Program-made: the position numbers and the translations under genes
Source: Hydractinia symbiolongicarpus
Lineage: Eukaryota > Cnidaria > Hydrozoa > Anthoathecata > Hydractiniidae
DNA length: 64,000 nucleotides
Direction: 5' to 3'
NCBI RefSeq assembly: GCF_029227915.1
Contig: NC_079881.1
Coordinates: 26,513,501-26,577,500, forward strand
Notes under the pieces: model-generated
What the model was told of the DNA's origin: nothing
Seen by the model: only the letters and a program-made list of their open reading frames with translations
Databases searched by the model: none
Shown: piece by piece, positions 25,901-38,317 of the stretch
How positions within the stretch are numbered: the first letter of the stretch is position 1
Layout: each line of letters opens with the position of its first letter

Positions 25901-25995
25901 AAACTCATTTCCCGAACGATTTTTTAAATTATTTTTTCACCACTAAAACGCATGAGACTTGTAGTTTTCAGAAATGTTTTCATTTTTGATGAGAC
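22910..25995 (+). repeat. HOR block of 3.1 kb, copy 1 (period 4058 bp)
   Basis: This matches 26970-30053 at a constant 4058-bp offset (20 monomers minus 2). Rare shared changes include 'tatacatagaaag' near 25880 and 29938, 'gatgagatgctt', and 'ccctgtcagtaaac'. A smaller internal repeat of 1219 bp links about 24.1-24.77 kb to about 25.33-25.99 kb. Confidence 0.92.
23109..24326 (+). repeat. Six-monomer cassette, copy 3 of 5
   Basis: The same ordered six monomers, with the variants 'cgtgtactcgaatg', 'aaaatacccaggg' and 'ccctgtcagtaaac'. It is preceded by a monomer ending 'ttttcgccactaaaac'. It lies 11154 bp after copy 2. Confidence 0.88.
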
Positions 25996-26969
25996 GCGGA
26001 ATAAAAGAAGTTTAATCGCCGGCAAACGAAAACCCGCCATTTCCCGTAAACCCCGGACTCGTCCCGTATAATCAAAAGTATACAAAGAAAGTACCCAGGG
26101 AGTAAACTCATTTCCCGAACGATTTTTTAAATTATTTTTTCACCACTAAAACGCATGAAACTTGTAGTTTTCAAAAATGTTTTCATTTTTGATGAGACGC
26201 TGAATAAAAGAAGTTTAATCGCCGGCGAACGAAAACCTGAGAATTCCCGTAAATCCCGGACTCGGCCCGTATAGTCAAAAGTATACAAAGAAAGTACCCA
26301 GGGTGTAAACTCATTTCCCGAACGATTTTTTAAATTATTATTTCACCACTAAAGCCCATGAGACTTGCAGTTTTTAAAAATGTTTTCATTTTTGATGAGA
26401 CGCTGAATAAAAGAAGTTTAATCGCCGGCAAACAAAAACCTGCGACTTCTCGTAAATCCCGGACTCGGCCCGTATAGTCAAAAGTATACAAAGAAAGTAC
26501 CCAGGGAGTAAACTCATTTCCCGAACGATTTTTTAAATTATTTTTTCACCACTAAAACGCATGAGACTTGTAGTTTTCAGAAATATTTTCATTTTTGATG
26601 AGACGCCTAATGAAATTGGTTTAATCGCCGGCAAACGAAAACCAGCGATTTCCCCTAAATCCCGGGCTTGGCCCGTGTAGTCGAATGTATACAAAGAAAG
26701 TACCCAGGGAGTAAACTCATTTCTTGAAAGATATTTTAAGATTTTTTTCACCACTAAAACGCATGAGACTTGTAGTTTTCAAAAATGTTTTCATTTTTGA
26801 TGAGACGCTGAATAAAAGAAGTTTAATCGCCGGCAAACGAAAACCTGCAATTTCACGTAAATCCCGGACTCGGCCGTATAGTGAAAAGTATACAAAGAAA
26901 GTACCCAGGGTGTAAACTCATTTACAGAACGATTTTTTAAATTATTATTTCACCACTAAAGCCCATGAG
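25996..26969 (+). repeat. Spacer monomers inside the 4058-bp period
   Basis: These monomers are not part of the 3.1-kb match. The left part resembles 22343-22900 ('gacgcggaataaaag', 'catgaaacttg'). The right part resembles 10105-11760 ('cgaaagatattttaag', 'gtgaaaagtatac', 'tttacagaacg') with changes such as 'gacgcctaatgaaattgg' and 'tttcttgaaag'. This block is a mosaic of two distant sources. Confidence 0.8.
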
Positions 26970-29900
26970 ACTTGTAGTTTTTAAAAATGTTTTCATTTTT
27001 GATGAGACGCTGAATAAAAGAAGTTAATCGCCGGCAAACGAAAACCTGCGACTTCCCGTAAATCCCGGACTCGGCCCGTATAGTCAAAAGTATACAAAGA
27101 AAGTACCCAGGGAGTAAACTCATTTTCCGAACGATTTTTTAAATTATTTTTTCGCCACTAAAACGCATGAGACTTGTAGTTTTCAAAAATGTTTTCATTT
27201 TTGATGAGACGCTTAATGAAAGAGGTTTAATCGCCGGCAAACGAAAACTAGCGATTTCCTTTTAATCCCGGGCTTGGCCCGTGTACTCGAATGTATACAA
27301 AGAAAGTACCCAGGGAGTAAACTCATTTCCCGAACGATTTTTTAAGATTTTTTTTCACCACTAAAACGCATGAGACTTGTAGTTTTCAAAAATGTTTTCA
27401 TTTTTGATGAGACGCTTAATGAAAGAGGTTTAATCGCCGGCAAACGAAAACCCGCGATTTTCCGTAAATCCCGGGCTTGGCCGTATAGTCGAATGTAAAC
27501 AAAGAAAGTACCCTGTGAGTAAACTCATTTCCAAAACGATTTTTTAAATTATCTTTTCACCACTAAAACGCATGAGACTTGTAGTTTTCAAAAATGTTTT
27601 CATTTTTGATGAGACGCTGAATAAAAGAAGTTTAATCGCCGGCAAACGAAAACCCGCCATTTCCCGTAAACCTCGGACTCGGCCCGTATAATCAAAAGTA
27701 TACAAAGAAAATACCCAGGGAGTAAACTCATTTCCCGAACGATTTTTTAAATTATTTTTTCACCACTAAAACCCATGAGACTGGTAGTTTTCAAAAATGT
27801 TTTCATTTTTGATGAGACGCTGAATAAAAGAAGTTTAATCGCCGGCAAACGAAAACCTGAGAATTCCCGTAAATCCCGGACTCGGCCCGTATAGTCAAAA
27901 GTATACAAAGAAAGTACCCAGGGTGTAAACTCATTTCCCGAACGATTTTTTAAATTATTATTTCACCACTAAAGCCCATGAGACTTGTAGTTTTTAAAAA
28001 TGTTTTCATTTTTGATGAGACGCTGAATTAAAGAAGTTTAATCGCCGGCAAACGAAAACCTGCGACTTCCCGTAAATCCCGGACTCGGCCCGTATAGTCA
28101 AAAGTATACAAAGAAAGTACCCAGGGAGTAAACTCATTTCCCGAACGATTTTTTAAATTATTTTTTCACCACTAAAACGCATGAGACTTGTAGTTTTTAG
28201 AAATGTTTTCATTTTTTGATGAGACGCGTGATGAAAGTGGTTTAATCGCCGGCAAACGAAAACCCGCGATTTTCCGTAAATCCCGGGCTTGGCCCGTATA
28301 GTCGAATGTATACAAAGAAAGTACCCTGTCAGTAAACTCATTTCCAAAACGTTTTTCTAACTTATTTTTTCACCACTAAAACGCAGGAGACTTGTAGTTT
28401 TCAAAAATGTTTTCATTTTTGATGAGACGCTTAATGAAAGAGGTTTAATCGCCGGCAAACGAAAACCAGCGATTTCCCTTAAATCCCCGGCTTGGCCCGT
28501 GTAGACGAATGTATACAAAGAAAGTACCCAGGGAGTAAACTCATTTCCCGAACGATTTTTTAAATTATTATTTCACCACTAAAGCCCATGAGACTTGTAG
28601 TTTTTAAAAATCTTTTCATTTTTGATGAGACGCTGAATAAAAGAAGTTTAATCGCAGGCAAACGAAAACCCGCGACTTCCCGTAAATCCCGGACTCGGCC
28701 CGTATAGTCAAAAGTATACAAAGAAAGTACCCAGGGAGTAAACTCATTTCCCGAACGATTTTTTAAATTATTTTTTCACCACTAAAACGCATGAGACTTG
28801 TAGTTTTCAGAAATGTTTTCATTTTTGATGAGACGCTTAATGAAAGTGGTTTAATCGCCGGCAAACGAAAACCCACGATTTCCCGTATATCTCGGGCTTG
28901 GCCCGTATAGTCGAATGTATACAAAGAAAGTACCCTGTGAGTAAACTCATTTCCCGAACGATTTTTTAAATTATTTTTTCACCACAAAAACGCATGAGAC
29001 TTGTAGTTTTCAAAAATGTTTTCATTTTTGATGAGATGCTTAATGAAAGAGTTTTAACCGCCGGCAAACGAAAACCAACGATTTCCTCTAAATCCCGGGC
29101 TTGGCCCGTGTAGTCAAATGTATACAAAGAAAGTACCCAGGGAGTAAACTCATTTCCCGAACGATTTTTTAAGATTTTTTTTCACCACTAAAACGCATGA
29201 GACTTGTAGTTTTCAAAAATGTTTTCATTTTCGATGAGACGCTTAATGACAGAGGTTTAATCGCCGGCAAACGAAAGCCCGCGATTTTCCGTAAACCCCG
29301 GACTCGGCCCGTATAATTAAAAATATACAAAGAAAGTACCCAGGGAGTAAACTCATTTTCCGAACGATTTTTTAAATTACTTTTTCACCACTAAAACGCA
29401 TGAGACTTGTAGTTTTTAGAAATGTTTTCATTTTTTGATGAGACGCGTGATGAAAGTGGTTTAATCGCCGGCAAACGAAAACCCGCGATTTTCCGTAAAT
29501 CCCGGGCTTGGCCCGTATAGTCGAATGTATACAAAGAAAGTACCCTGTCAGTAAACTCATTTCCAAAACGTTTTTCTAACTTATTTTTTCACCACTAAAA
29601 CGCATGAGACTTGTAGTTTTCAAAAATGTTTTCATTTTTGATGAGACGCTTAATGAAAGAGGTTTAATCGCCGGCAAACGAAAACCAGCGATTTCCCTTA
29701 AATCCCCGGCTTGGCCCGTGTAGACGAATGTATACAAAGAAAGTACCCAGGGAGTAAACTCATTTCCCGAACGATTTTTTAAATTATTATTTCACCACTA
29801 AAGCCCATGAGACTTGTAGTTTTTAAAAATCTTTTCATTTTTGATGAGACGCTGAATAAAAGAAGTTTAATCGCAGGCAAACGAAAACCCGCGACTTCCC

Positions 29901-30053
29901 GTAAATCCCGGACTCGGCCCGTATAGTCAAAAGTATACATAGAAAGTACCCAGGGAGTAAACTCATTTCCCGAACGATTTTTTAAATTATTTTTTCACCA
30001 CTAAAACGCATGAGACTTGTAGTTTTCAGAAATGTTTTCATTTTTGATGAGAC
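26970..30053 (+). repeat. HOR block of 3.1 kb, copy 2 (period 4058 bp)
   Basis: A near-identical copy of 22910-25995. It ends where 'gacgcttaatgaaagtgg' replaces the 'gacgcggaataaaag' of copy 1. Confidence 0.92.
27167..28384 (+). repeat. Six-monomer cassette, copy 4 of 5
   Basis: This sits 4058 bp after copy 3 and shares its variants, including 'ccctgtcagtaaac' and the 'acgcaggagacttg' change just downstream. It is part of the 4058-bp block duplication. Confidence 0.88.
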
Positions 30054-31133
30054 GCTTAATGAAAGTGGTTTAATCGCCGGCAAACGAAAACCCACGATTT
30101 CCCGTATATCTCGGGCTTGGCCCGTATAGTCGAATGTATACAAAGAAAGTACCCTGTGAGTAAACTCATTTCCAAAACGATTTTTTAAATTATCTTTTCA
30201 CCACTAAAACGCATGAGACTTGTAGTTTTCAAAAATATTTTCATTTTTGATGAAACACTGAATAAAAGCAGTTTAATCGCCGGCAAACGTAAACCCGCCA
30301 TTTCCCGTAAATCCCGGGCTTGGCCCATATAGTCAAAAGTATTCAAAGAAAGTATCCAGGGAGTAAACTCATTTCCCGAACGATTTTTTAAATTATTTTT
30401 TCACCACAAAAACGCATGAGACTTGTAGTTTTCAAAAATGTTTTCATTTTTGATGAGACGCTTAATGAAAGAGTTTTAACCGCCGGCAAACGAAAACCAA
30501 CGATTTCCTCTAAATCCCGGGCTTGGCCCGTGTAGTCAAATGTATACAAAGAAAGTACCCAGGGAGTAAACTCATTTCCCGAACGATTTTTTAAGATTTT
30601 TTTTCACCACTAAAACGCATGAGACTTGTAGTTTTCAAAAATGTTTTCATTTTTGATGAGACGCTTAATGAAAGAGGTTTAATCGCCGGCAAACGAAAAC
30701 CCGCGATTTTCCGTAAATCCCGGGCTTGGCCGTATAGTCGAATGTAAACAAAGAAAGTACCCTGTGAGTAAACTCATTTCCAAAACGATTTTTAAAATTA
30801 TCTTTTCACCACTAAAACGCATGAGACTTGTAGTTTTCAAAAATGTTTTCATTTTTGATGAGACGCTGAATAAAAGAAGTTTAATCGCCGGCAAACAAAA
30901 ACCCGTCATTTCCCGTAAACCCCGGACTCGGCCCGTATAATTAAAAATATACAAAGAAAGTACCCAGGGAGTAAACTCATTTTCCGAACGATTTTTTAAA
31001 TTACATTTTCACCACTAAAACGCATGAGAATTGTAGTTTTTAAAAATGTTTTCATTTTTGATGAGACGCTGAATAAAAGAAGTTTAATCGCAGGCAAACG
31101 AAAACCCGCGACTTCCCGTAAATCCCGGACTCG
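30054..31133 (+). repeat. Mixed A/B/D monomers related to 40.0-40.9 kb
   Basis: Monomer order and rare words ('gatgaaacactgaataaaagc', in part, and 'gaaagtatccaggg' near 30350 and 40283) align this stretch with about 39987-40938 at an offset near 9933. The longest open frame in the window (91 codons, 30679-30954, minus strand) falls here. It arises from the single-base deletion 'ttggccgta', which fuses two frames, and is not considered a gene. Confidence 0.78.
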
Positions 31134-33150
31134 TCCCGTATAGTCAAAAGTATACAAAGAAAGTACCCAGGGAGTAAACTCATTTCCCGAACGATTTTTT
31201 AAATTATTTTTTCACCACTAAACGCATGAGACTTGTAGTTTTCAGAAATGTTTTCATTTTTGATGAGACGCTTAATGAAAGTGGTTTAATCGCCGGCTAA
31301 CGAAAACCCGCGACTTCCCGTATATCTCGGGCTTGGCCCGTATAGTCGAATGTATACAAAGAAAGTATCCTGTGAGTAAACTCATTTCCAAAACGATTTT
31401 TTAAACTATCTTTTCACCACTAAAACGCATGAGACTTGTAGTTTTCAAAAATGTTTTCAATTTTGATGAGACGCTTAATGAAAGAGGTTTAATCACCGGC
31501 AAACGAAAACCCGCGATTTTCCGTAAATCCCGGGCTTGGCCGTATAGTCGAATGTAAACAAAGAAAGTACCCTGTGAGTAAACTCATTTCCAAAACGATT
31601 TTTTAAACTATCTTTTCACCACTAAAACGCATGAGACTTGTAGTTTTCAAAAATGTTTTTATTTTTGATGAGACGCTGAATAAAAGAAGTTTAATCGCCG
31701 GCAAACAAAAACCCGCCATTTCCCGTAAACCCCGGACTCGGCCCGTATAATCAAAAGTATACAAAGAAAGTACCCAGGGAGTAAACTCATTTCCCGAACG
31801 ATTTTTTAAATTATTTTTTCACCACTAAACGCATGAGACTTGTAGTTTTCAAAAATGTTTTCATTTTTGATGAGACGCTGAATAAAAGAAGTTTAATCGC
31901 CGGCAAACGAAAACCTGAGATTTCCCGTAAATCCCGGACTCGGCCCGTATAGTCAAAAGAATACAAAGAAAGTACCCAGGGTGTAAACTCATTTCCCGAA
32001 CGATTTTTTAAATTATTATTTCACCACTAAAACGCATGAGACCTGTAGCTTTCAAAAATGTTTTCATTTTTGATGAGACGCTTAATGAAAGAGGTTTAAT
32101 CGCCGGCAAACAAAAACCCGTCATTTCCCGTAAACCCCGGACTCGGCCCGTATAATCAAAAGTATACAAAGAAAGTACCCAGGGAGTAAACTCATTTCCC
32201 GAACGATTTTTTAAATTATTTTTTCACCACTAAAACGCATGAGACTGGTAGTTTTTAAAAATGTTTTCATTTTTGATGAGACGCTGAATAAGAGAAGTTT
32301 ATTCGCAGGCAAACGAAAACCCGCGACTTCCCGTAAATCCCGGACTCGGCCCGTATAGTCAAAACTATACAAAGAAAGTACCCAGGGAGTAAACTCATTT
32401 TCCGAACGATTTTTTAAATTATTTTTTCACCACTATAACGCATGAGACTTGTAGTTTTCAGAAATGTTTTCATTTTTGATGAGACGCTTAATGAAAGTGG
32501 TTTAATCGCCGGCTAACGAAAACCCGCGACTTCCCGTATATCTCGGGCTTGGCCCGTATAGTCGAATGTATACAAAGAAAGTACCCTGTGAGTAAACTCA
32601 TTTCCAAAACGATTTTTTAAATTATCTTTTCACCACTAAAACGCATGAGACTTGTAGTTTTCAAAAATCTTTTCATTTTTGATGAAACACTGAATAAAAG
32701 AATTTTAGTCGCCGGCAAACGTAAAGCCGCCATTTCCCGTAAATCCCGGGCTTGGCCCATATAGTCAAAAGTATTCAAAGAAAGTATCCAGGGAGTAAAC
32801 TCATTTCCCGAACGATTTTTTATATTATTTTTTCACCACTAAAACGCATGAGACTTGTAGTTTTCAAAAATGTTTTCATTTTTAATGGGACGCTGAATAA
32901 AAGAAGTTTAATCGCCGGCAAACGAAAACCCGCGATTTCCCGTAAATCCCGGACTCGGCCCGTATAGTCAAAAGTATACAAAGAAAGTACCCAGGGAGTA
33001 AACTTATTTTCCGAACGATTTTTTAAATTATTTTTTCACCACTAAAACGCATGAGACTTGTAGTTTTCAAAAATGTTTTCATTTTTGTTGAGACGCTTAA
33101 TGAAAGAGGTTTAATCGCCGGCAAACGAAAACCCGCGATTTCCCGTAAAT
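31134..33150 (+). repeat. HOR block of 2.0 kb, copy 1 (period 2837 bp)
   Basis: This matches about 33971-35987 at a 2837-bp offset (14 monomers minus 5). Shared rare words are 'ttcaccactaaacgcatg' (31211, 34048), 'agtcaaaagaatac', 'cctgtagctttc', 'ctgaataagagaag', 'cactataacgcatg' and 'gaattttagtcgccgg'. Private changes include 'tttattcgcagg' near 32289. Confidence 0.92.
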
Positions 33151-33970
33151 CCCGGGCTTGGCCCATATAGTCAAAAGTATTCAAAGAAAGTATCCAGGGA
33201 GTAAACACATTTCCCGAACGATTTTTTAAATTATTTTTTCACCACAAAAACGCATGAGACTTGTAGTTTTCAAAAATGTTTTCATTTTTGATGAGACGCT
33301 TAATGAAAGAGTTTTAACCGCCGGCAAACGAAAACCAACGATTTCCTCTAAATCCCGGGCTTGGCCCGTGTAGTCAAATGTATACAAAGAAAGTACCCAG
33401 GGAGTAAACTCATTTCCCGAACGATTTTTTAAGATTTTTTTTCACCACTAAAACGCATGAGACTTGTAGTTTTCAAAAATGTTTTCATTTTTGATGAGAC
33501 GCTTAATGAAAGAGGTTTAATCGCCGGCAAACGAAAACCCGCGATTTTCCGTAAATCCCGGGCTTGGCCGTATAGTCGAATGTAAACAAAGAAAGTACCC
33601 TGTGAGTAAACTCATTTCCAAAACGATTTTTTAAACTATCTTTTCACCACTAAAACGCATGAGACTTGTAGTTTTCAAAAATGTTTTTATTTTTGATGAG
33701 ACGCTGAATAAAAGAAGTTTAATCGCCGGCAAACAAAAACCCGCCATTTCCCGTAAACCCCGGACTCGGCCCGTATAATCAAAAGTATACAAAGAAAGTA
33801 CCCAGGGAGTAAACTCATTTCCCGAACGATTTTTTAAATTATTTTTTCACCACTAAACGCATGAGACTTGTAGTTTTCAAAAATGTTTTCATTTTTGATG
33901 AGACGCTGAATAAAAGAAGTTTAATCGCCGGCAAACGAAAACCTGAGATTTCCCGTAAATCCCGGACTCG
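33151..33970 (+). repeat. Four spacer monomers between the 2837-bp copies
   Basis: These monomers (D with 'gttttaaccgccgg', D with 'ttaagatttttttt', the D/B deletion unit, and A with 'atgtttttattttt') resemble 30400-30750 and 31620-31830. They were not carried into the 2.0-kb match itself. Confidence 0.78.
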
Positions 33971-35987
33971 GCCCGTATAGTCAAAAGTATACAAAGAAAG
34001 TACCCAGGGAGTAAACTCATTTCCCGAACGATTTTTTAAATTATTTTTTCACCACTAAACGCATGAGACTTGTAGTTTTCAGAAATGTTTTCATTTTTGA
34101 TGAGACGCTTAATGAAAGTGGTTTAATCGCCGGCTAACGAAAACCCGCGACTTCCCGTATATCTCGGGCTTGGCCCGTATAGTCGAATGTATACAAAGAA
34201 AGTATCCTGTGAGTAAACTCATTTCCAAAACGATTTTTTAAACTATCTTTTCACCACTAAAACGCATGAGACTTGTAGTTTTCAAAAATGTTTTCAATTT
34301 TGATGAGACGCTTAATGAAAGAGGTTTAATCACCGGCAAACGAAAACCCGCGATTTTCCGTAAATCCCGGGCTTGGCCGTATAGTCGAATGTAAACAAAG
34401 AAAGTACCCTGTGAGTAAACTCATTTCCAAAACGATTTTTTAAACTATCTTTTCACCACTAAAACGCATGAGACTTGTAGTTTTCAAAAATGTTTTTATT
34501 TTTGATGACACGCTGAATAAAAGAAGTTTAATCGCCGGCAAACAAAAACCCGCCATTTCCCGTAAACCCCGGACTCGGCCCGTATAATCAAAAGTATACA
34601 AAGAAAGTACCCAGGGAGTAAACTCATTTCCCGAACGATTTTTTAAATTATTTTTTCACCACTAAACGCATGAGACTTGTAGTTTTCAAAAATGTTTTCA
34701 TTTTTGATGAGACGCTGAATAAAAGAAGTTTAATCGCCGGCAAACGAAAACCTGAGATTTCCCGTAAATCCCGGACTCGGCCCGTATAGTCAAAAGAATA
34801 CAAAGAAAGTACCCAGGGTGTAAACTCATTTCCCGAACGATTTTTTAAATTATTATTTCACCACTAAAACGCATGAGACCTGTAGCTTTCAAAAATGTTT
34901 TCATTTTTGATGAGACGCTTAATGAAAGAGGTTTAATCGCCGGCAAACAAAAACCCGTCATTTCCCGTAAACCCCGGACTCGGCCCGTATAATCAAAAGT
35001 ATACAAAGAAAGTACCCAGGGAGTAAACTCATTTCCCGAACGATTTTTTAAATTATTTTTTCACCACTAAAACGCATGAGACTGGTAGTTTTTAAAAATG
35101 TTTTCATTTTTGATGAGACGCTGAATAAGAGAAGTTTAATCGCAGGCAAACGAAAACTCGCGACTTCCCGTAAATCCCGGACTCGGCCCGTATAGTCAAA
35201 ACTATACAAAGAAAGTACCCAGGGAGTAAACTCATTTTCCGAACGATTTTTTAAATTATTTTTTCACCACTATAACGCATGAGACTTGTAGTTTTCAGAA
35301 ATGTTTTCATTTTTGATGAGACGCTTAATGAAAGTGGTTTAATCGCCGGCTAACGAAAACCCGCGACTTCCCGTATATCTCGGGCTTGGCCCGTATAGTC
35401 GAATGTATACAAAGAAAGTACCCTGTGAGTAAACTCATTTCCAAAACGATTTTTTAAATTATCTTTTCACCACTAAAACGCATGAGACTTGTAGTTTTCA
35501 AAAATCTTTTCATTTTTGATGAAACACTGAATAAAAGAATTTTAGTCGCCGGCAAACGTAAAGCCGCCATTTCCCGTAAATCCCGGGCTTGGCCCATATA
35601 GTCAAAAGTATTCAAAGAAAGTATCCAGGGAGTAAACTCATTTCCCGAACGATTTTTTATATTATTTTTTCACCACTAAAACGCATGAGACTTGTAGTTT
35701 TCAAAAATGTTTTCATTTTTAATGGGACGCTGAATAAAAGAAGTTTAATCGCCGGCAAACGAAAACCCGCGATTTCCCGTAAATCCCGGACTCGGCCCGT
35801 ATAGTCAAAAGTATACAAAGAAAGTACCCAGGGAGTAAACTTATTTTCCGAACGATTTTTTAAATTATTTTTTCACCACTAAAACGCATGAGACTTGTAG
35901 TTTTCAAAAATGTTTTCATTTTTGATGAGACGCTTAATGAAAGAGGTTTAATCGCCGGCAAACGAAAACCCGCGATTTTCCGTAAAT
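33971..35987 (+). repeat. HOR block of 2.0 kb, copy 2 (period 2837 bp)
   Basis: This copies 31134-33150. Differences are few: 'gatgacacgc' near 34504, 'gaaaactcgcgac' near 35153 and 'tttaatcgcagg' near 35127. Confidence 0.92.
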
Positions 35988-36090
35988 CCCGGACTCGGCC
36001 CGTATAGTCAAAAGTATACAAAGAAAGTACCCAGGGTGTAAACTCATTTCCCGAACGATTTTTTAAATTATTATTTCACCACTAAAGCCC

Positions 36091-36293
36091 ATGAGACTTG
36101 TAGTTTTTAAAAATGTTTTCATTTTTGATGAGACGCTGAATAAAAGAAGTTTAATCGCCGGCAAACGAAAACCTGCGACTTCCCGTAAATCCCGGACTCG
36201 GCCCGTATAGTCAAAAGTATACCAAGAAAGTACCCAGGGAGTAAACTCATTTCCCGAACGATTTTTTAAATTATTTTTTCACCACTAAAACGC
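36091..36293 (+). repeat. Representative monomer, subtype A'
   Basis: This A-derived subtype is preceded by 'ttattatttcaccactaaagccc' split over the monomer border and has 'agtttttaaaaatg' instead of 'agttttcaaaaatg' and 'ctgcgacttcccg' instead of 'ccgcgatttcccg'. It usually follows a monomer with 'cagggtgtaaac'. It is one of the commonest units in the 36-38 kb, 44-47 kb and 55-59 kb segments. Confidence 0.85.
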
Positions 36294-36357
36294 ATGAGAC
36301 TTGTAGTTTTCAGAAATGTTTTCATTTTTGATGAGACGCTTAATGAAAGTGGTATAA

Positions 36358-38174
36358 TCGCCGGCAAACGAAAACCTGCGATTTCCCGTAAATCCCGGAC
36401 TCGGCCCGTATAGTCAAAAGTATACAAAGAAAGTACCCAGGGAGTAAACTCATTTCCCGAACGATTTTTTATATTTTTTTTTCACCACTAAAACGCATGA
36501 GACTTGTAGTTTTCAAAAATGTTTTCATTTTTGATGAGACGCTGAATAAAAGAAGTTTAATCGCCGGCAAACGAAAACCCGCGATTTCCCGTAAACCCCG
36601 GACTCGACCCGTATAATCAAAAGTATTCAAAGAAAGTACCCAGGGAGTAAACTCATTTCCCGAACGATTTTTAAATTATTTTTTCACCACTAAAACGCAT
36701 GAGACTTGTAGTTTTCATAAATGTTTTCATTTTTGATGAGACGCTGAATAAAAGAAGTTTAATCGCAGGCAAACGAAAACCTGCGACTTCCCGTAAATTC
36801 CGGACTCGGCCCGTATAGTCAAAAGTATACAAAGAAAGTACCCAGGGTGTAAACTCATTTCCAGAGCAATTTTTTAAATTATTATTTCACCACTAAAGCC
36901 CATGAGACTTGTAGTTTTTAAAAATGTTTTCATTTTTGATGAGACGCTGAATAAAAGAAGTTTAATCGCAGGCAAACGAAAACCTGCGACTTCCCGTAAA
37001 TCCCGGACTCGGCCCGTATAGTCAAAAGTATACAAAGAAAGTACCCAGGGTGTAAACTCATTTCCCGAACAATTTTTTAAATTATTATTTCACCACTAAA
37101 GCCCATGAGACTTGTAGTTTTTAAAAATGTTTTCATTTTTGATGAGACGCTGAATAAAAGAAGTTAATTGCCGGCAAACGAAAACCTGCGACTTCCCGTA
37201 AATCCCGGACTCGGCCCGTATAGTCAAAAGTATACAAAAAAAGTACCCAGGGAGTAAACTCATTTTCCGAACGATTTTTTAAATTATTTTTTCACCACTA
37301 AAACGCATGAGACTTGTAGTTTTCAAAAATGTTTTCATTTTTGATGAGACGCTTAATGAAAGTGGTTTAATCGCCGGCAAACGAAAACCCGCGATTTCCC
37401 GTAAATCTCGGGGTTGGCCCGTATAGACGAATGTATACAAAGAAAGTACCCTGTGAGTAAACTTATTTCCAAAACGATTTTTTAAATTATCTTTTCACCA
37501 CTAAAACGCATGAGACTTGTAGTTTTCAAAAATGTTTTCATTTTTGATGAGACACTGAATAAAAGAAGTTTAATCGCCGGCAAACGAAAACCTGCGATTT
37601 CCCGTAAATCCCGGACTCGGCCCGTATAGTCAAAAGTATACAAAGAAAGTACCCAGGGAGTAAACTCATTTCCCGAACGATTTTTTATATTTTTTTTTCA
37701 CCACTAAAACCCATGAGACTTGTAGTTTTCAAAAATGTTTTCATTTTTGATGAGACGCTGAATAAAAGAAGTTTAATCGCCGGCAAACGAAAACCCGCGA
37801 TTTCCCGTAAACCCCGGACTCGACCCGTATAATCAAAAGTATTCAAAGAAAGTACCCAGGGAGTAAACTCATTTCCCGAACGATTTTTAAATTATTTTTT
37901 CACCACTAAAACGCATGAGACTTGTAGTTTTCATAAATGTTTTCATTTTTGATGAGACGCTGAATAAAAGAAGTTTAATCGCAGGCAAACGAAAACCTGC
38001 GACTTCCCGTAAATTCCGGACTCGGCCCGTATAGTCAAAAGTATACAAAGAAAGTACCCAGGGTGTAAACTCATTTCCAGAGCAATTTTTTAAATTATTA
38101 TTTCACCACTAAAGCCCATGAGACTTGTAGTTTTTAAAAATGTTTTCATTTTTGATGAGACGCTGAATAAAAGA
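36358..38174 (+). repeat. Six-mer duplication with period 1216 bp
   Basis: About 36358-36958 matches 37574-38174 at 1216 bp. Shared marks are 'ttttttatatttttttttt' in part (36471, 37687), the one-base-short 'cgatttttaaattatt', 'ttttcataaatg' (36713, 37929), 'aaattccggac' and 'ccagagcaatt'. The monomers between (36959-37573) are A', A and B units. The duplicated trimer is the origin of similar blocks at 44.2, 46.8, 50.9 and 57.1 kb. Confidence 0.85.
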
Positions 38175-38317
38175 AGTTAATTGCCGGCAAACGAAAACCT
38201 GCGACTTCCCGTAAATCCTGGACTCGGCCCGTATAGTCAAAAGTATACAAAGAAAGTACCCAGGGAGTAAACGCATTTTCCGAACGATTTTTTATTATTT
38301 TTTCACCACTAAAACGC

